Assembly: GCA_039908095.1 (NCBI GenBank)
Contig: JAMOBJ010000003.1
Span: 1-64,000, forward strand
Reading direction: 5' to 3'
Length of the DNA stretch: 64,000 nt
Source: Nitrospirae bacterium YQR-1
GTDB lineage: Bacteria; Nitrospirota; Thermodesulfovibrionia; Thermodesulfovibrionales; Magnetobacteriaceae
Below are positions 17,133-26,591 of the stretch, piece after piece; the stretch's first letter is position 1; each line of letters opens with the position of its first letter. A program made the position numbers and the translations under genes. The notes under the pieces are model-generated. The model was not told the origin of the DNA and made no database searches. It worked only from the letters and a program-made list of their open reading frames with translations.

Positions 17133-17529
17133 TTATACATTCCCCTGTTCGCATGTTTGAGTAAATTGCAACGATACCTATTATAGAGGATAAAATAGAT
17201 TTTATTCAAGAGATGTATTTTTAGTCCAAAATATGTAAATTTTTTGGTGGTTGGCAATAGGCTATTCCCCTATTCAATATTAATACCAAGTTGCATTCAT
17301 TCGATTAACTTTGTTGGCTTCGTCGAAAGCTCCTTGACGTACGAGCATAGTACGCCTGCGTCGCTTTCTCCTTGCCGCCTCGTTACTCTTTTGACTGCTA
17401 CTTGGTATAAGGTATCTTGATACTATGTAGTTGTCAAATCGCAATATAGTGGAAAATTGCCCCCACAGGGGAAGGCTGATTCCGCCTGCACACCATGAGT
17501 GACTTATTTTACTATGCGCACTTCAATCT
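17133..17529. other. 397-bp gap with a TIR repeat
   Basis: No gene. It holds the promoter region of the leftward activase gene (AT-rich, 17150-17280), repeat copy 4, and a leftover 120 bp downstream of the 17530 gene with no recognisable feature. Confidence 0.65.
17283..17409. repeat. dispersed TIR repeat, full length (copy 4)
   Basis: One of the best-preserved copies. Left end AATACCAAGTTGCATTCATT, right end GACTGCTACTTGGTATAA. The inner hairpin is CGTACGAGCATAGTACG, flanked by CTCCTTGA and CTGCGTCGCTTTCTCC. Almost identical to copy 14 at 58658. Confidence 0.88.
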
Positions 17530-18297
17530 TTAATAAGTATAGCCGGTAACATTGTCTTTATAGCGGGAATTGTTGTCATAAGATTCCGCACCATACCAGC
17601 CAAAGTGTTCAACTGATATATTATAAGGTCTGAGGCCATCTACCTGGCTGTTGCCTAACACAAAGCCTGCCTCACAGGAATACCCGCCGATATTGCGCAT
17701 TGGGGTTGTCGTTCCCTGAAAGCAGCTCATTACAATACTCTTGCAATTAAGATGGCTGTCACGATTTGAAGCTTGCCTGGCTGTACCATAAAGGTCGGTA
17801 AAATCTGCAGCTACTCCGCTACTTTTCTTTATGCTGGATATAAAAGTCAGCTTAAGCCCATATGACTCGGATGTTCCTACATATGTTGATAAAAATGGTA
17901 CCTGATTAGTATCACTTGTACCGACATAAATGGACTGTCCACTAAAAGTTATCATAGATGTTTTCTTAAATGTGCCGGCATTGGTAATCGGCCCGGATAC
18001 AACAAAAATTGAACTCCCATCCACGCTCCCTCTTGAGTTGCCGGTAACAGTAAAGCCGATTTTAGTTACATTGTCAGCGTCCGTACCAAAATTTGAAAAA
18101 ACGCAGTATGTAGGATTATTTGTATTTGTATGCAGATAAGGCAAATAATATGTCACATATGTTCCGTTGTCGAACTGTGTTAGTGAGGAAAGAGCCGCTG
18201 AATGAGCTGTACGGGGCTTTGAAGCACCACCTATCAGTGCTGCTGCTATTATCAGATTAATAAGTATAAATAAATAAAGCCTTGTAGTTTTTTTCAC
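17530..18297 (-). CDS. secreted protein of unknown function, paralogue A
   Basis: 255 residues with an N-terminal signal peptide (LFILINLIIAAALIGGA). The mature part contains TYVTYYLPYLHTNTNN, then YCVFSNFGTDADNVT, SHLNCKSIVMSCFQGTT, GYSCEAGF and RPYNI, ending in NVTGYTY. Every one of these is shared with the next gene upstream on the strand (18440-19081), so the two are tandem duplicates. Conserved Cys residues suggest a folded, disulphide-bearing exported domain. The start is GTG with GGGAGG 6 nt upstream. I do not recognise the family; nothing nearby tells its role. Confidence 0.8.
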   Translation of the reverse strand: MKKTTRLYLFILINLIIAAALIGGASKPRTAHSAALSSLTQFDNGTYVTYYLPYLHTNTNNPTYCVFSNFGTDADNVTKIGFTVTGNSRGSVDGSSIFVVSGPITNAGTFKKTSMITFSGQSIYVGTSDTNQVPFLSTYVGTSESYGLKLTFISSIKKSSGVAADFTDLYGTARQASNRDSHLNCKSIVMSCFQGTTTPMRNIGGYSCEAGFVLGNSQVDGLRPYNISVEHFGWYGAESYDNNSRYKDNVTGYTY

Positions 18298-18439
18298 TTA
18301 AACCTCCCTTCCGTTGCAACGTAAGGGAACGCACCGGCGTCCCCTTTCCCAACATCTGCAATGACCTCTGCGTATAAACCTGCATATAAGTTTGCCCATA
18401 TCTTTGCAATTGATGCATTACGGCCTCTCTGCACAGATG

Positions 18440-19081
18440 TTAATAAGTATATCCGGTTGCGTTGTCAGCAGTGGTTTCACCAGCAAAATTAGCAGGTGTT
18501 ATATTATAGGGTCTGTAGGTGTCAGGGGTATCCGGATCACTGGTATAACCTGATTCACAAGAATAACCGACAAGGTTACGTTTAGGGCTTGTTGTACCCT
18601 GGAAACACGCCATTGAAATGTTTTTACAGTTAAGATGGCTGTCTCGCTTTGCATTTGTTCCGAATTTAATTGTTGATATGAATGTGAGCCTCGCTCCGTA
18701 AGACTCAGATGTACTGATTATGCTTGATAAATCGGTATTTTTATTCTCAGTGCTTGTACCAAAGTAAATACCCTGCCCACTGAAAGCTATCTGGGTTGTC
18801 ATTCTGTATGCAAACTTGTCAATTACATCATTGGAAAACATTACTTTATTGTTCCTGGTCGTACTGCCTGAGGAGTTGCCCATTACAGTAAATGCAACAT
18901 GGGTAACATTATCTGCATGAGTGCCAAAGTTGGTAACTACACAATAAACAGTATTATTCGTATTGGAGTGTAGGTAGGGCAAATAATAACTTACATAGGT
19001 TGCATCAACGGCACCGGATATAGTCGCAAGCGTGACAACAAAAATAATTGACAGAGCCGTCACTAAAAATAATTTCTTCAT
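18440..19081 (-). CDS. secreted protein of unknown function, paralogue B
   Basis: 213 residues with a clear signal peptide (LFLVTALSIIFVVTLATISGA). The mature body aligns with paralogue A: TYVSYYLPYLHSNTNNTVYC, NFGTHADNVT, FTVMGNSSGS, FSGQGIYFGTS, SHLNCKNISMACFQGTT, GYSCESGY, RPYNI, and an identical last five residues TGYTY. It is about 40 residues shorter, mainly through a smaller variable loop and leader. A 142-bp gap separates the two genes, and both have their own ribosome-binding sites. Function unknown. Confidence 0.8.
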   Translation of the reverse strand: MKKLFLVTALSIIFVVTLATISGAVDATYVSYYLPYLHSNTNNTVYCVVTNFGTHADNVTHVAFTVMGNSSGSTTRNNKVMFSNDVIDKFAYRMTTQIAFSGQGIYFGTSTENKNTDLSSIISTSESYGARLTFISTIKFGTNAKRDSHLNCKNISMACFQGTTSPKRNLVGYSCESGYTSDPDTPDTYRPYNITPANFAGETTADNATGYTY

Positions 19082-19199
19082 TATAGCCTCCTTTGTAGAG
19101 AATTTATTTTATTCATTGTCATTTTCATAAATAACCAGCCAGCCACCAGTAGAGTATAGATTCATGCAGTATAGTTTGTCAATAGTTTTCAATAGCAAT

Positions 19200-21149
19200 T
19201 TATATTATTTCCTTAATCGAGTGTTTTATGGAGATGAGAAAAGGGATTACCTCTGTTTGCAAAGTAACGGCAATTAAATCAGAGTTTTCGATAACAGCCA
19301 ATAAGGGCTGATTTCCTGACATCAGTACTTTTCCCTCTTCTATTATTGTGTCTATATCTTTGCAAGTACTTTCTAAATAAGCTGGTTTAACATTGCCGGT
19401 TTCGGTTTTTAGCAGTTTTCTGCTCTGAGCCATTTTTACCAAAAACAATAACAGTGATATCTTGGCAAATTGCTGCCACAGGGCGGTATCATTAATAAAA
19501 ATAGTGCCCTCCGTCCGGAAATCTCCTTCAATGTACATTTTAACAACAATTTCAGGTTCAAGCGCTGCTGTTATTGAGCTGGAAAATATAGCACCAATGG
19601 CCTGCCATATTGTTTTCATCAATGCCTGATTGCCGGCGTATAGTGAATAAACAAAAAGATTAAAAATTATTCTTAAAAGATATATGCCTTTTGCCATTGA
19701 GCTGACATTTTCCAGTATATCCGTTTTTATCTCCTCAATACGCCTGATTTTGTCTTTCTTATAATATGATGATACCTTGTTGTGAAATTCGTTGAAAGCC
19801 TCCGACCACTCATTGAGCATTTTTATATTTCTAATCTCAAGAGCCCTTCTTTGCAGAGCCTCCAGTGTAGAGTAAACAGAAAATTCATCACTCATTTCTA
19901 TGTATTTTTTTCGGTTTAGTTCAATGAGCGCCTGATTGTAGGGTTCAATGGAAAAGGGCGGAGGGCCGGGGAGTGTATGGAGTTCTTTGAAAAAAGCCTC
20001 GATAGTTTCCATGCCGCCCTTTAGCAGAGAATTACTTAAGGAACATGCGAGGGATTCATTTAAAATATCCATATACTCTACAGAGAACTCCGCATTTCTA
20101 AAAACCGCCCCGGTAAACCATAAAAATATGTTTTCAGGTGTTGCCATTCTGCCGGACATTTCAGAAAATATCTCCAGAGAGCGTCTTATCACATCCCTGT
20201 TTCGGCTGCATGAGGAGACAGCAGCAAAAATTTCCATCCCTGAGCTCTCAACAATTGCAATCACCGGCAGATTGTTGCACAAGCTTGCAGCACTGTGTAT
20301 TTTTGCTATTTGCTCGATAGGTAAAAGTAAAGCTGTCTGAAAATTCGCCACAGAGGCATCACCGGCCCGTGACGGCTCATCGTTGTCCTCAACAGTAAAG
20401 GCCGTCGCAGAGTCGTTTTTCTTTAACAAACAGGATGTTAGTTGTAGCAGCTCCGGAAGGATTTTTACAAGATTTTTACTGTTATGGGCTCTAACCTCCC
20501 GGGAGAGAATCTCACCTGTGCTTTGGAGAGCTTCAGCAAATTTTGAAAATCTGTTCCTTACCCTTGTTTTTGACACTGCATCCCATGCCTCCTGCAGAAG
20601 CCTGTTTAGAGTGTATCCGGCATCAGAGAGAAAAAGTCTCATCTTGATAAGATAATTCAGGGAAGCCCACAGGCCGGCGGCAAATATCAATAACGAAATC
20701 CACGCAGAGACCGCCCACAAGTCACTGTATGGCATCTCACGAATAAAAAACTTTAAAACAATACAGTAAAAAACACTAAAGGCAAGTAAAAAGGGGAGAG
20801 CCTTTGCCTCCCATATGCTAAAAAAAGCTGTTGATACTTTTGCCGTACCGTATCGCTTATCAGCTCTGTCCATTATCAGGTAGGAAAGTGGAATTAGCAT
20901 GGCAAAAACGGCGGCATTAAAAACTACCATATCGCTTAAGAAGCCGGCACCGGGCATTATAAATTTGTTGATGTGCCATGTAAAATCAATGTTACCATCT
21001 ATTCCTGGAACGTATAGATTGTTTTGCCGAAGCTTCTGATACTTTGTAAGAAAAGACTCTTTATATTTTAAGTAGTAGATTAAAGAGGATGCTGCCGCCC
21101 CAAAGACAAAAAGTCCCAGTGAATATAAAAAGTACTTTAAAGCCTTCAT
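19200..21149 (-). CDS. large membrane protein of unknown function
   Basis: 649 residues. Four membrane segments lie in the first 200 residues (YFLYSLGLFVFGAAASSLIY; FNAAVFAMLIPLSYLIM; LPFLLAFSVFYCIVLKFFI; LWAVSAWISLLIFAAGLWA). A long, mostly helical soluble part follows, with one or two weaker hydrophobic stretches (LLRIIFNLFVYSLYAG, ISLLLFLVKMA). No catalytic motif is recognised. It stands alone between the secreted paralogues and the arsenic locus, with no operon partner. Codon use looks like the neighbours. The reading frame is long and clean, so the gene is real; function unknown. Confidence 0.75.
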   Translation of the reverse strand: MKALKYFLYSLGLFVFGAAASSLIYYLKYKESFLTKYQKLRQNNLYVPGIDGNIDFTWHINKFIMPGAGFLSDMVVFNAAVFAMLIPLSYLIMDRADKRYGTAKVSTAFFSIWEAKALPFLLAFSVFYCIVLKFFIREMPYSDLWAVSAWISLLIFAAGLWASLNYLIKMRLFLSDAGYTLNRLLQEAWDAVSKTRVRNRFSKFAEALQSTGEILSREVRAHNSKNLVKILPELLQLTSCLLKKNDSATAFTVEDNDEPSRAGDASVANFQTALLLPIEQIAKIHSAASLCNNLPVIAIVESSGMEIFAAVSSCSRNRDVIRRSLEIFSEMSGRMATPENIFLWFTGAVFRNAEFSVEYMDILNESLACSLSNSLLKGGMETIEAFFKELHTLPGPPPFSIEPYNQALIELNRKKYIEMSDEFSVYSTLEALQRRALEIRNIKMLNEWSEAFNEFHNKVSSYYKKDKIRRIEEIKTDILENVSSMAKGIYLLRIIFNLFVYSLYAGNQALMKTIWQAIGAIFSSSITAALEPEIVVKMYIEGDFRTEGTIFINDTALWQQFAKISLLLFLVKMAQSRKLLKTETGNVKPAYLESTCKDIDTIIEEGKVLMSGNQPLLAVIENSDLIAVTLQTEVIPFLISIKHSIKEII

Positions 21150-21237
21150 GCAAAGCTATTATACAGGCTGTCTTTAAGTAAAAGCTATTGGAATTTTTGA
21201 ATCGCCGTTTTTTAAGAGAGAGCGTTGCGCTGACACC

Positions 21238-21290
21238 CTGATACTAAGTTGCCGACTGCGTTTACTTCTGACTTTTCTACACACTCGATC
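21238..21290. repeat. degenerate TIR repeat fragment (copy 5)
   Basis: TGATACTAAGTTGCCGACTG followed by CGTTTACTTCTGACTTTTCT resembles one terminus and inner words of the dispersed repeat, with several changes. It lies 3' of arsR. Confidence 0.45.
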
Positions 21291-21338
21291 TGGTAATGAG
21301 CCCGAAATTATTACTTACACAAACCTGCTAAAAGGATA

Positions 21339-21665
21339 TTAGCAGCGGCTTGTTTTTTCCGGAACAGAAATGTGCAGGTTGACGATTTCCCTGATCACGG
21401 CACTTCTGAAATCATCCAGCGGTGCATTCAGACAGTAGTAGCTCCAGGGTCCCTCCCTGCGCACCTTCAGAAAACCGGCATCTTTTAATATTAACAAATG
21501 CCTTGAAAGACGCGATTGTATCATGTTAAAAGAGGCCTGAAGCTCGCAAACACAGCTCTCCCCGTAAGTATAAAGAAATCTCAGTATCATCACACGGGTT
21601 TCATCTTTTACTGCCGATACTGTTTTTATAAAGTTTTCCATCTGCTGCATTATTAATTTTAACAT
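21339..21665 (-). CDS. arsR: ArsR-family arsenical repressor
   Basis: A winged-helix regulator of about 108 residues. The metalloid-sensing pair of cysteines is in SCVCELQ, the usual ELCVC position at the start of the DNA-recognition helices. Recognition residues follow in SRLSRHLLILKDAGFL, and the wing is REGPWSYYCLN. It is divergent from arsC and separated by 89 bp that contain a palindrome and promoter (separate entry). It is expected to repress both directions until As(III) binds. The start is one of three nearby ATGs (21665, 21650, 21641); none has a strong ribosome-binding site. Confidence 0.92.
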   Translation of the reverse strand: MLKLIMQQMENFIKTVSAVKDETRVMILRFLYTYGESCVCELQASFNMIQSRLSRHLLILKDAGFLKVRREGPWSYYCLNAPLDDFRSAVIREIVNLHISVPEKTSRC

Positions 21666-21688
21666 AAATTATTTATATTATTATATCT

Positions 21689-21724
21689 ACATATCTTGAT
21701 ATATTATATGTGATAGTGTATAAT
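21689..21724 (+). promoter_or_regulatory. arsC promoter with overlapping ArsR operator
   Basis: A consensus-like sigma-70 promoter: TTGATA (21696-21701), a 17-bp spacer, and TATAAT (21719-21724). It reads toward arsC, whose ATG is 31 nt further. An inverted repeat ACATAT (21689-21694) and ATATGT (21706-21711) covers the -35 and spacer, the place where an ArsR dimer would block polymerase. The assignment to ArsR is by position. Confidence 0.65.
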
Positions 21725-21754
21725 TAATAAATAGAGAAAATGAGGAGTTTGAAA

Positions 21755-22180
21755 ATGGAAAAAATCAAAGTGTTATTTGTTTGTGTCCATAACAGCGCAA
21801 GGAGCCAAATGGCGGAAGCGTTTTTAAAAATTTACGGGGGTGACAGGTTTGAGGTTAAGAGTGCCGGCCTTGAGCCCGGAGTACTTAATCCGCTGGTTGT
21901 CAGGGTTATGAGAGAAGACAGTGTTGATCTCTCCGGCAACAGCACTAAAAGCGTGTTTGATATATTTAAAAAAGGAGATTTATTTGATTACGTCATAGCG
22001 GTCTGTGAAGAAACAAAAGCGGAAAAGTGTCCGGTTTTTCCGTTTGTAAATAAAGCTCTGCACTGGGGATTTGATGACCCGTCTTCCCTTGAGGGAACCG
22101 AGGATGAGAAACTAGCTAAAATACGGGCTGTCAAAGAACAAATTAAGGCAAAAATACAGCAGTGGATTAAGGAGATTTAA
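21755..22180 (+). CDS. arsC: thioredoxin-coupled arsenate reductase
   Basis: A 141-residue low-molecular-weight-phosphatase-fold arsenate reductase. The CX5R loop is CVHNSARSQMAEAF. A second Cys pair, VCEETKAEKCPVFP, corresponds to the redox cysteines of the S. aureus pI258 ArsC class that finish the cycle with thioredoxin, followed by HWGFDDPSS. It reduces As(V) to As(III) for export by the next gene. The start is 21755, not the upstream ATG at 21740, because AGGAG at 21743-21747 gives a 7-nt spacing to 21755. The end of the gene contains the ribosome-binding site of acr3. Confidence 0.92.
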   Translation: MEKIKVLFVCVHNSARSQMAEAFLKIYGGDRFEVKSAGLEPGVLNPLVVRVMREDSVDLSGNSTKSVFDIFKKGDLFDYVIAVCEETKAEKCPVFPFVNKALHWGFDDPSSLEGTEDEKLAKIRAVKEQIKAKIQQWIKEI

Positions 22181-22186
22181 AAAACC

Positions 22187-23236
22187 ATGACTGCGATTAA
22201 CTCTAAGAAATTGTCCTTTATTGACAAATTTCTTACGCTGTGGATATTTAGTGCTATGTTTGCAGGGATTGGCATAGGATACTTATTTCCACAAACGCAG
22301 GATTTTTTAAATTTATTTCAGGTGGAGACAACTAATGTGCCCATTGCGATAGGGTTGATTCTTATGATGTATCCACCCCTTGCGAGGGTTAAATACGAAA
22401 AGCTTCACGATGTATTCAAAAACAAAAGTGTTCTGATGTTTTCTCTTTTACAGAACTGGGTTATAGGTCCGATTCTGATGTTTTCTCTTGCAATAGTGTT
22501 TCTCAGAGATTATCCGCAATACATGTACGGCTTGATTCTTACAGGCATAGCGAGGTGTATTGCAATGGTAGTGGTCTGGAACGACCTGGCCGGGGGTAAC
22601 AGAGAATATGCCGCAGGGTTGGTAGCGTTTAATTCCATTTTTCAAATGTTGTTTTATTCTGTATATGGTTATTTTTTTATAACATTTTTACTTCCATTTT
22701 TTGGGCTGAAAGGAATAGTAGTTTCTATTACAATTTTGCAAATATCAAAAAGCGTATTCATTTATTTAGGAATCCCATTTATCGCAGGTATTCTAAGCAG
22801 GTTTATTCTTATTAAGAGAATGGGGACGGCATGGTATGAAAATGTGTTTATCCCTGCCATAAGTCCGATAACTTTAGTGGCACTACTGTTTACCGTGGCG
22901 GTAATGTTTACTTTAAAAGGACGTTATATAGTGCAACTGCCTTTTGACGTTGTAAGAATATTTGTGCCGCTTGTCATCTATTTTGTGGTAATGTTTTTAG
23001 TATCTTTTTATTTAGGCGGATTGCTTAAGTTTGGCTATGAAAAGACAACGACTCTGTCCTTTACAGCGGCAAGCAACAATTTTGAATTGGCTATAGCAGT
23101 GACAATAGCCCTTTTTGGAATAGACTCAGGGGCCGCCTTTGCAGCAGTTATCGGGCCCCTTGCCGAGGTACCCGTGTTAATATTTCTTGTAAAGGTAGCT
23201 CTGTATTTTAAAAAGAAGTATTTTGTTGTCTTTTAA
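22187..23236 (+). CDS. acr3: Acr3-family arsenite efflux permease
   Basis: A 349-residue membrane protein with about ten hydrophobic segments and the Acr3 signature [18 protein letters not shown], which contains the conserved Cys needed for As(III) transport, plus [18 protein letters not shown] near the C-terminus. It exports arsenite from the cytoplasm. It starts 6 nt after arsC and forms the arsC-acr3 operon facing away from arsR. A TIR repeat (copy 6) begins 14 nt after its stop. Confidence 0.93.
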   Translation: MTAINSKKLSFIDKFLTLWIFSAMFAGIGIGYLFPQTQDFLNLFQVETTNVPIAIGLILMMYPPLARVKYEKLHDVFKNKSVLMFSLLQNWVIGPILMFSLAIVFLRDYPQYMYGLILTGIARCIAMVVVWNDLAGGNREYAAGLVAFNSIFQMLFYSVYGYFFITFLLPFFGLKGIVVSITILQISKSVFIYLGIPFIAGILSRFILIKRMGTAWYENVFIPAISPITLVALLFTVAVMFTLKGRYIVQLPFDVVRIFVPLVIYFVVMFLVSFYLGGLLKFGYEKTTTLSFTAASNNFELAIAVTIALFGIDSGAAFAAVIGPLAEVPVLIFLVKVALYFKKKYFVVF

Positions 23237-23250
23237 TAAACGCAGCCGTA

Positions 23251-23338
23251 ATACCAAGCAGCAGTCGGAAGTAAACACAGGCGGCTGGGAGCTTTCGACA
23301 AAGCCAACAAAGTTAATCGAATGAATGCAGCTTGGTAT
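23251..23338. repeat. dispersed TIR repeat, short form (copy 6)
   Basis: ATACCAAGCAGCAGTCGGAA at the left and AATGCAGCTTGGTAT at the right form clear terminal inverted repeats. The middle is the short GGCGGCTGGGAGCTTTCGAC version. It lies downstream of acr3. Confidence 0.85.
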
Positions 23339-23507
23339 GAATTATTTGACGGCTTCTGTGTACAAACTGTGCCTGCGTGATGTATTATAAACGTGGTGAG
23401 ATCATGTAGAATATGCTGAAAAATTCAGATTATTGGGCTGAAGGTTTACAATAAAACTATAGTAACTGGAAAAATTTTATATAAAAACACGGGATTTGGA
23501 GGATTAA

Positions 23508-24068
23508 GTGATAGCGACAAATGATTTTAGAAGGGGAACTAAAATAGAGTATAAGGGTGAGCCCTATGAGATTATAGAGTTTCAGCATGTGAAGATGGGC
23601 AGGGGCGGGGCCTTTGTAAGGGCTAAGATGAAGGGACTTAAAAGCGGTAAGGTAATAGAGGATACGTTTAACTCAGGCGATAAGTTTCCTAAGGCCAATC
23701 TGGATGCCCGCCAAATGCAGTATTTGTATTTTCAGGATAATTACTATTACTTAATGGATATGGAAAGTTACGAGCAGCTGCCTCTGACAGCGGAGCAGTT
23801 AGGCGATACCAAACAATTTCTGAAGGAAAATATGATGGTTACGGTGCTCTTTCATAAGGAAAAACCGCTTACTCTGGAGCTGCCGATATTTGTGGAGCTG
23901 GCTGTTGCGGAAACAGACCCCGGTTTTAAAGGAGACACTGCCTCAGGCGGGGCAAAGCCTGCTGTGCTTGAGACCGGAGCAGCCATAAAAGTGCCGTTTC
24001 ACATTAACGAGGGGGATGTCATTAAAGTTGACACACGAACCTTTGAGTACATAGAGAGGGTGAAATAA
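23508..24068 (+). CDS. efp: translation elongation factor P
   Basis: A 186-residue EF-P with KOW-like, OB and C-terminal domains, which relieves ribosome stalling at polyproline. It starts with GTG preceded by GGAGG. The loop tip that reaches the peptidyl-transferase centre reads HVKMGRGGAFVRAKM, with Arg at the place of the lysine modified in E. coli (KPGK). It is therefore not a target of EpmA-type lysylation. Arg forms are either rhamnosylated by EarP (not seen here) or used as they are. It is the first gene of efp-accB-accC-thiE; its stop overlaps the accB start by one base. Confidence 0.95.
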   Translation: MIATNDFRRGTKIEYKGEPYEIIEFQHVKMGRGGAFVRAKMKGLKSGKVIEDTFNSGDKFPKANLDARQMQYLYFQDNYYYLMDMESYEQLPLTAEQLGDTKQFLKENMMVTVLFHKEKPLTLELPIFVELAVAETDPGFKGDTASGGAKPAVLETGAAIKVPFHINEGDVIKVDTRTFEYIERVK

Positions 24069-24502
24069 TGGATCTGGAAAAAATCAAAGAGTTATCGGAT
24101 TTTCTAAAGGAAACAGATATAACTGAGTTTTTTTATGAAGAGGGCGGAATTAAGATAAAAATAAGAAGAGGGCACAGGGCTGTGCCGGCTGCCGCCCCTG
24201 CAGTGGAGCCTTCTCAGATTGTAAAGGCACAGCAGAGTGATGTGGCAGCGGCTGAGGACAGATATGTAACTGTGAAATCTCCAATAGTGGGTACATTCTA
24301 CCGGTCGCCGTCTCCGGGGGCTGCCAATTTTGTAGAGCTTGGCGATAAGGTTAAGCGCGGACAGATACTGTGTATAGTGGAGGCAATGAAACTCATGAAC
24401 GAAATAGAGAGTGAGTGTGACGGAGAGATAGTTAAAATATTCCACGAAAGTGAAACGTCGGTAGAGTACGGCGAACCGCTTTTTAGTATAAATCCACTTT
24501 AA
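24068..24502 (+). CDS. accB: biotin carboxyl carrier protein of acetyl-CoA carboxylase
   Basis: A 144-residue BCCP. The C-terminal biotinyl domain carries the biotin-accepting Lys in [13 protein letters not shown] and the hinge [17 protein letters not shown]. An Ala/Pro-rich linker precedes it (about residues 38-60) and an N-terminal FabE-like segment opens the protein. It carries the carboxybiotin between AccC and the carboxyltransferase (accA/accD are not in the window) in the first step of fatty-acid synthesis. The ATG overlaps the efp stop. Confidence 0.95.
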   Translation: MDLEKIKELSDFLKETDITEFFYEEGGIKIKIRRGHRAVPAAAPAVEPSQIVKAQQSDVAAAEDRYVTVKSPIVGTFYRSPSPGAANFVELGDKVKRGQILCIVEAMKLMNEIESECDGEIVKIFHESETSVEYGEPLFSINPL

Positions 24503-24528
24503 AAGCTGCAGTGTCAGAAGGTGATAGA

Positions 24529-25878
24529 ATGTCTCTTTTGAAAAAAATACTTATTGCTAACAGGGGAGAGATAGCCATAAGAGTAATCCGTGCGTGCAGG
24601 GAGCTGGGGATAAAAACGGTGGCTATATACTCGGAAATAGAAAAAGATTCGATGCATGTGGCTTTAGCGGATGAGTCGGTGTGTGTGGGGCCCTCAAGGG
24701 CGGCAGACAGTTATTTAAATATACCGTCAATTTTAAGTGCAGCCGAGATAACCGACTCAAACGCAATACATCCCGGGTACGGGTTTCTTTCAGAAAATCC
24801 GCAATTCGCCGAGGCTTGTAAAAAATCACGGATAACATTTATAGGGCCTACCCCTGAAAACATCCGCCTTGGCGGGAATAAATCAAAAGCAAAGCAAATA
24901 CTTCGCCGCCATGGTATTCCAGTAATTCCCGGCAGTGACGGCAACATAACAGATAAAAAAAGCGCTTTGAGCATAGCTAAAAAGATAGGCTTTCCAGTAA
25001 TAATTAAAGCCTCGGCAGGGGGCGGCGGCAGGGGGATGAGGATAGTGCGTGAGGAGCAGGTGCTTGAACAGGCGTTTTCTGCGGCGGAGGCGGAATCGCT
25101 GGCCGCTTTTGGTGTCGGTGATTTGTACATTGAGAAGTACATAAATTTTATCCGGCATATAGAGGTTCAGATAGCGGTAGGTAATGACGGCACTGCGATT
25201 CATCTTGGTGAGCGGGATTGCTCTGTGCAAAGGAGACACCAGAAGCTCATAGAGGAATCACCCTCACCTGTGATTACTGAAAAGCTGAGAGAAAAACTCG
25301 GCAAGTTTGCAATTAAGGCCTCTGAGGTTCTTAAGTACAGAAATGTCGGGACGGTGGAGTTCATAGTTGACAGAGACGATAATATTTACTTTATGGAAAT
25401 AAACACCAGAGTGCAGGTGGAGCATCCGGTAACTGAGATGGTAACTGGTGTGGATATAATAAAAGAGCAGATACGGCTGGCCTCGGGACTTCAACTGAGT
25501 GTAAAACAGAAAAACATTAAGATTCAGGGCCATGCGATAGAGTGCCGGATTAATGCCGAGGACCCTTACACTTTTGTTCCCTCCCCAGGTAAAATTACCT
25601 TTTTGTATCTCCCCGGCGGCCCCGGCATAAGAGTAGATACCTTTATACATAGCGGCTACACCGTGCTTCCACACTATGACTCTTTGATAGCCAAGGTGAT
25701 TTCCCACGGAGCGACCCGTAAGGATGCAGTTGACAGGATGCTCAGAGCTCTTTCAGAGTTTAAACTGGAGGGCATAAAGACAACAATTCCTTTTCACAAG
25801 ACAATTCTTACAAATCCTGATTTCCTGTCCGGCCAATTCGACACCGGATATCTTGAAAGACTAAAGGGAGGCCACTGA
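24529..25878 (+). CDS. accC: biotin carboxylase subunit of acetyl-CoA carboxylase
   Basis: A 449-residue ATP-grasp enzyme that carboxylates biotin on AccB. Motifs in order: [18 protein letters not shown], the Gly-rich ATP loop [36 protein letters not shown], and [14 protein letters not shown] (here [11 protein letters not shown]). Start 24529 is preceded by AAGGTGA at 24518-24524. A GTG at 24511 in frame would add six residues and covers that site, so it is rejected. Adjacent to accB and followed after one base by thiE. Confidence 0.95.
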   Translation: MSLLKKILIANRGEIAIRVIRACRELGIKTVAIYSEIEKDSMHVALADESVCVGPSRAADSYLNIPSILSAAEITDSNAIHPGYGFLSENPQFAEACKKSRITFIGPTPENIRLGGNKSKAKQILRRHGIPVIPGSDGNITDKKSALSIAKKIGFPVIIKASAGGGGRGMRIVREEQVLEQAFSAAEAESLAAFGVGDLYIEKYINFIRHIEVQIAVGNDGTAIHLGERDCSVQRRHQKLIEESPSPVITEKLREKLGKFAIKASEVLKYRNVGTVEFIVDRDDNIYFMEINTRVQVEHPVTEMVTGVDIIKEQIRLASGLQLSVKQKNIKIQGHAIECRINAEDPYTFVPSPGKITFLYLPGGPGIRVDTFIHSGYTVLPHYDSLIAKVISHGATRKDAVDRMLRALSEFKLEGIKTTIPFHKTILTNPDFLSGQFDTGYLERLKGGH

Positions 25879-25879
25879 G

Positions 25880-26539
25880 ATGAGTGGTTACAGAGGGCTC
25901 TACTTAAGCGGCCTCTGTTTGATTATGGACAGGGGCGACCGTGCTAAGCCTGCTTTTGATTCAGCCGTATCAGCTATCGGCTCCGGTGTTAAGTGGATAC
26001 AGTTACGCGACAAAAACAGTGACAGACTTCAGATATTTAAAACCGGCAGAGTGCTTCGCTCTTTAACCTCCGCTAACGGGGTCAAATTAATAATTAATGA
26101 CTATCCCGACATAGCCCTTGCTGTTGATGCTGACGGAGTGCACATCGGGCAGTCGGATATGCCGATAAAATATGTCAGAAAGGTGTTTGCTAAAAATAGA
26201 CACAAAATAATCGGTGTATCCACGCACAGTGTGGAGGAGGCGTTGAGGGCTGAGGAGGAGGGCGCAGATTATATTGGTTTTGGTCCAATGTTTAAAACAG
26301 TAACTAAGAAAGAGGCCGGAGCTCCGAGAGGTATAGAGATGCTCGCTGAGGTGTTAAAACGGGTGGCAATACCGGTAGTGGCAATAGGCGGTATTATGCG
26401 GGACAATGTTAAACTTGTACTAGAGGCGGGGGCACATGCTGTTGCCGTTGCCTCGGCCATTATGGATAGCGATGATATTGGAACAACAGCATCAGAATTT
26501 ATTTCAGCCGTCTCAGGCGGCGGCAGGCATGCGAGGTAA
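25880..26539 (+). CDS. thiE: thiamine-phosphate synthase
   Basis: A 219-residue TIM-barrel enzyme joining the HMP-PP and thiazole-phosphate precursors into thiamine phosphate. Diagnostic segments are WIQLRDKN, INDYPDIALAVDADGVHIGQ, GVSTHSVEEA, DYIGFGPMFKT and VVAIGGI. It sits at the end of the acc operon, one base after accC, so thiamine synthesis is transcribed with fatty-acid precursor genes here. No TPP riboswitch is visible upstream, in line with its internal place in the operon. Confidence 0.92.
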   Translation: MSGYRGLYLSGLCLIMDRGDRAKPAFDSAVSAIGSGVKWIQLRDKNSDRLQIFKTGRVLRSLTSANGVKLIINDYPDIALAVDADGVHIGQSDMPIKYVRKVFAKNRHKIIGVSTHSVEEALRAEEEGADYIGFGPMFKTVTKKEAGAPRGIEMLAEVLKRVAIPVVAIGGIMRDNVKLVLEAGAHAVAVASAIMDSDDIGTTASEFISAVSGGGRHAR

Positions 26540-26562
26540 AGCAAGTGTAGCACTGCTTAACC
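26535..26562 (+). terminator. stem-loop at the end of the acc-thiE operon
   Basis: GGTAAAGCAAGTG (26535-26547) pairs with CACTGCTTAACC (26551-26562) around a TAG loop, with one mismatch and one bulged A. It includes the thiE stop codon. No U-run follows, so this is a weak or 3'-protecting structure. Confidence 0.35.
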
Positions 26563-26591
26563 TCCACAATCCTCTGCTTCAGTAAAGGATT

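Noticed and set aside
25880-26539. TPP riboswitch for thiE
   Set aside because: The gene starts one base after accC and no THI-box words are seen before the operon.
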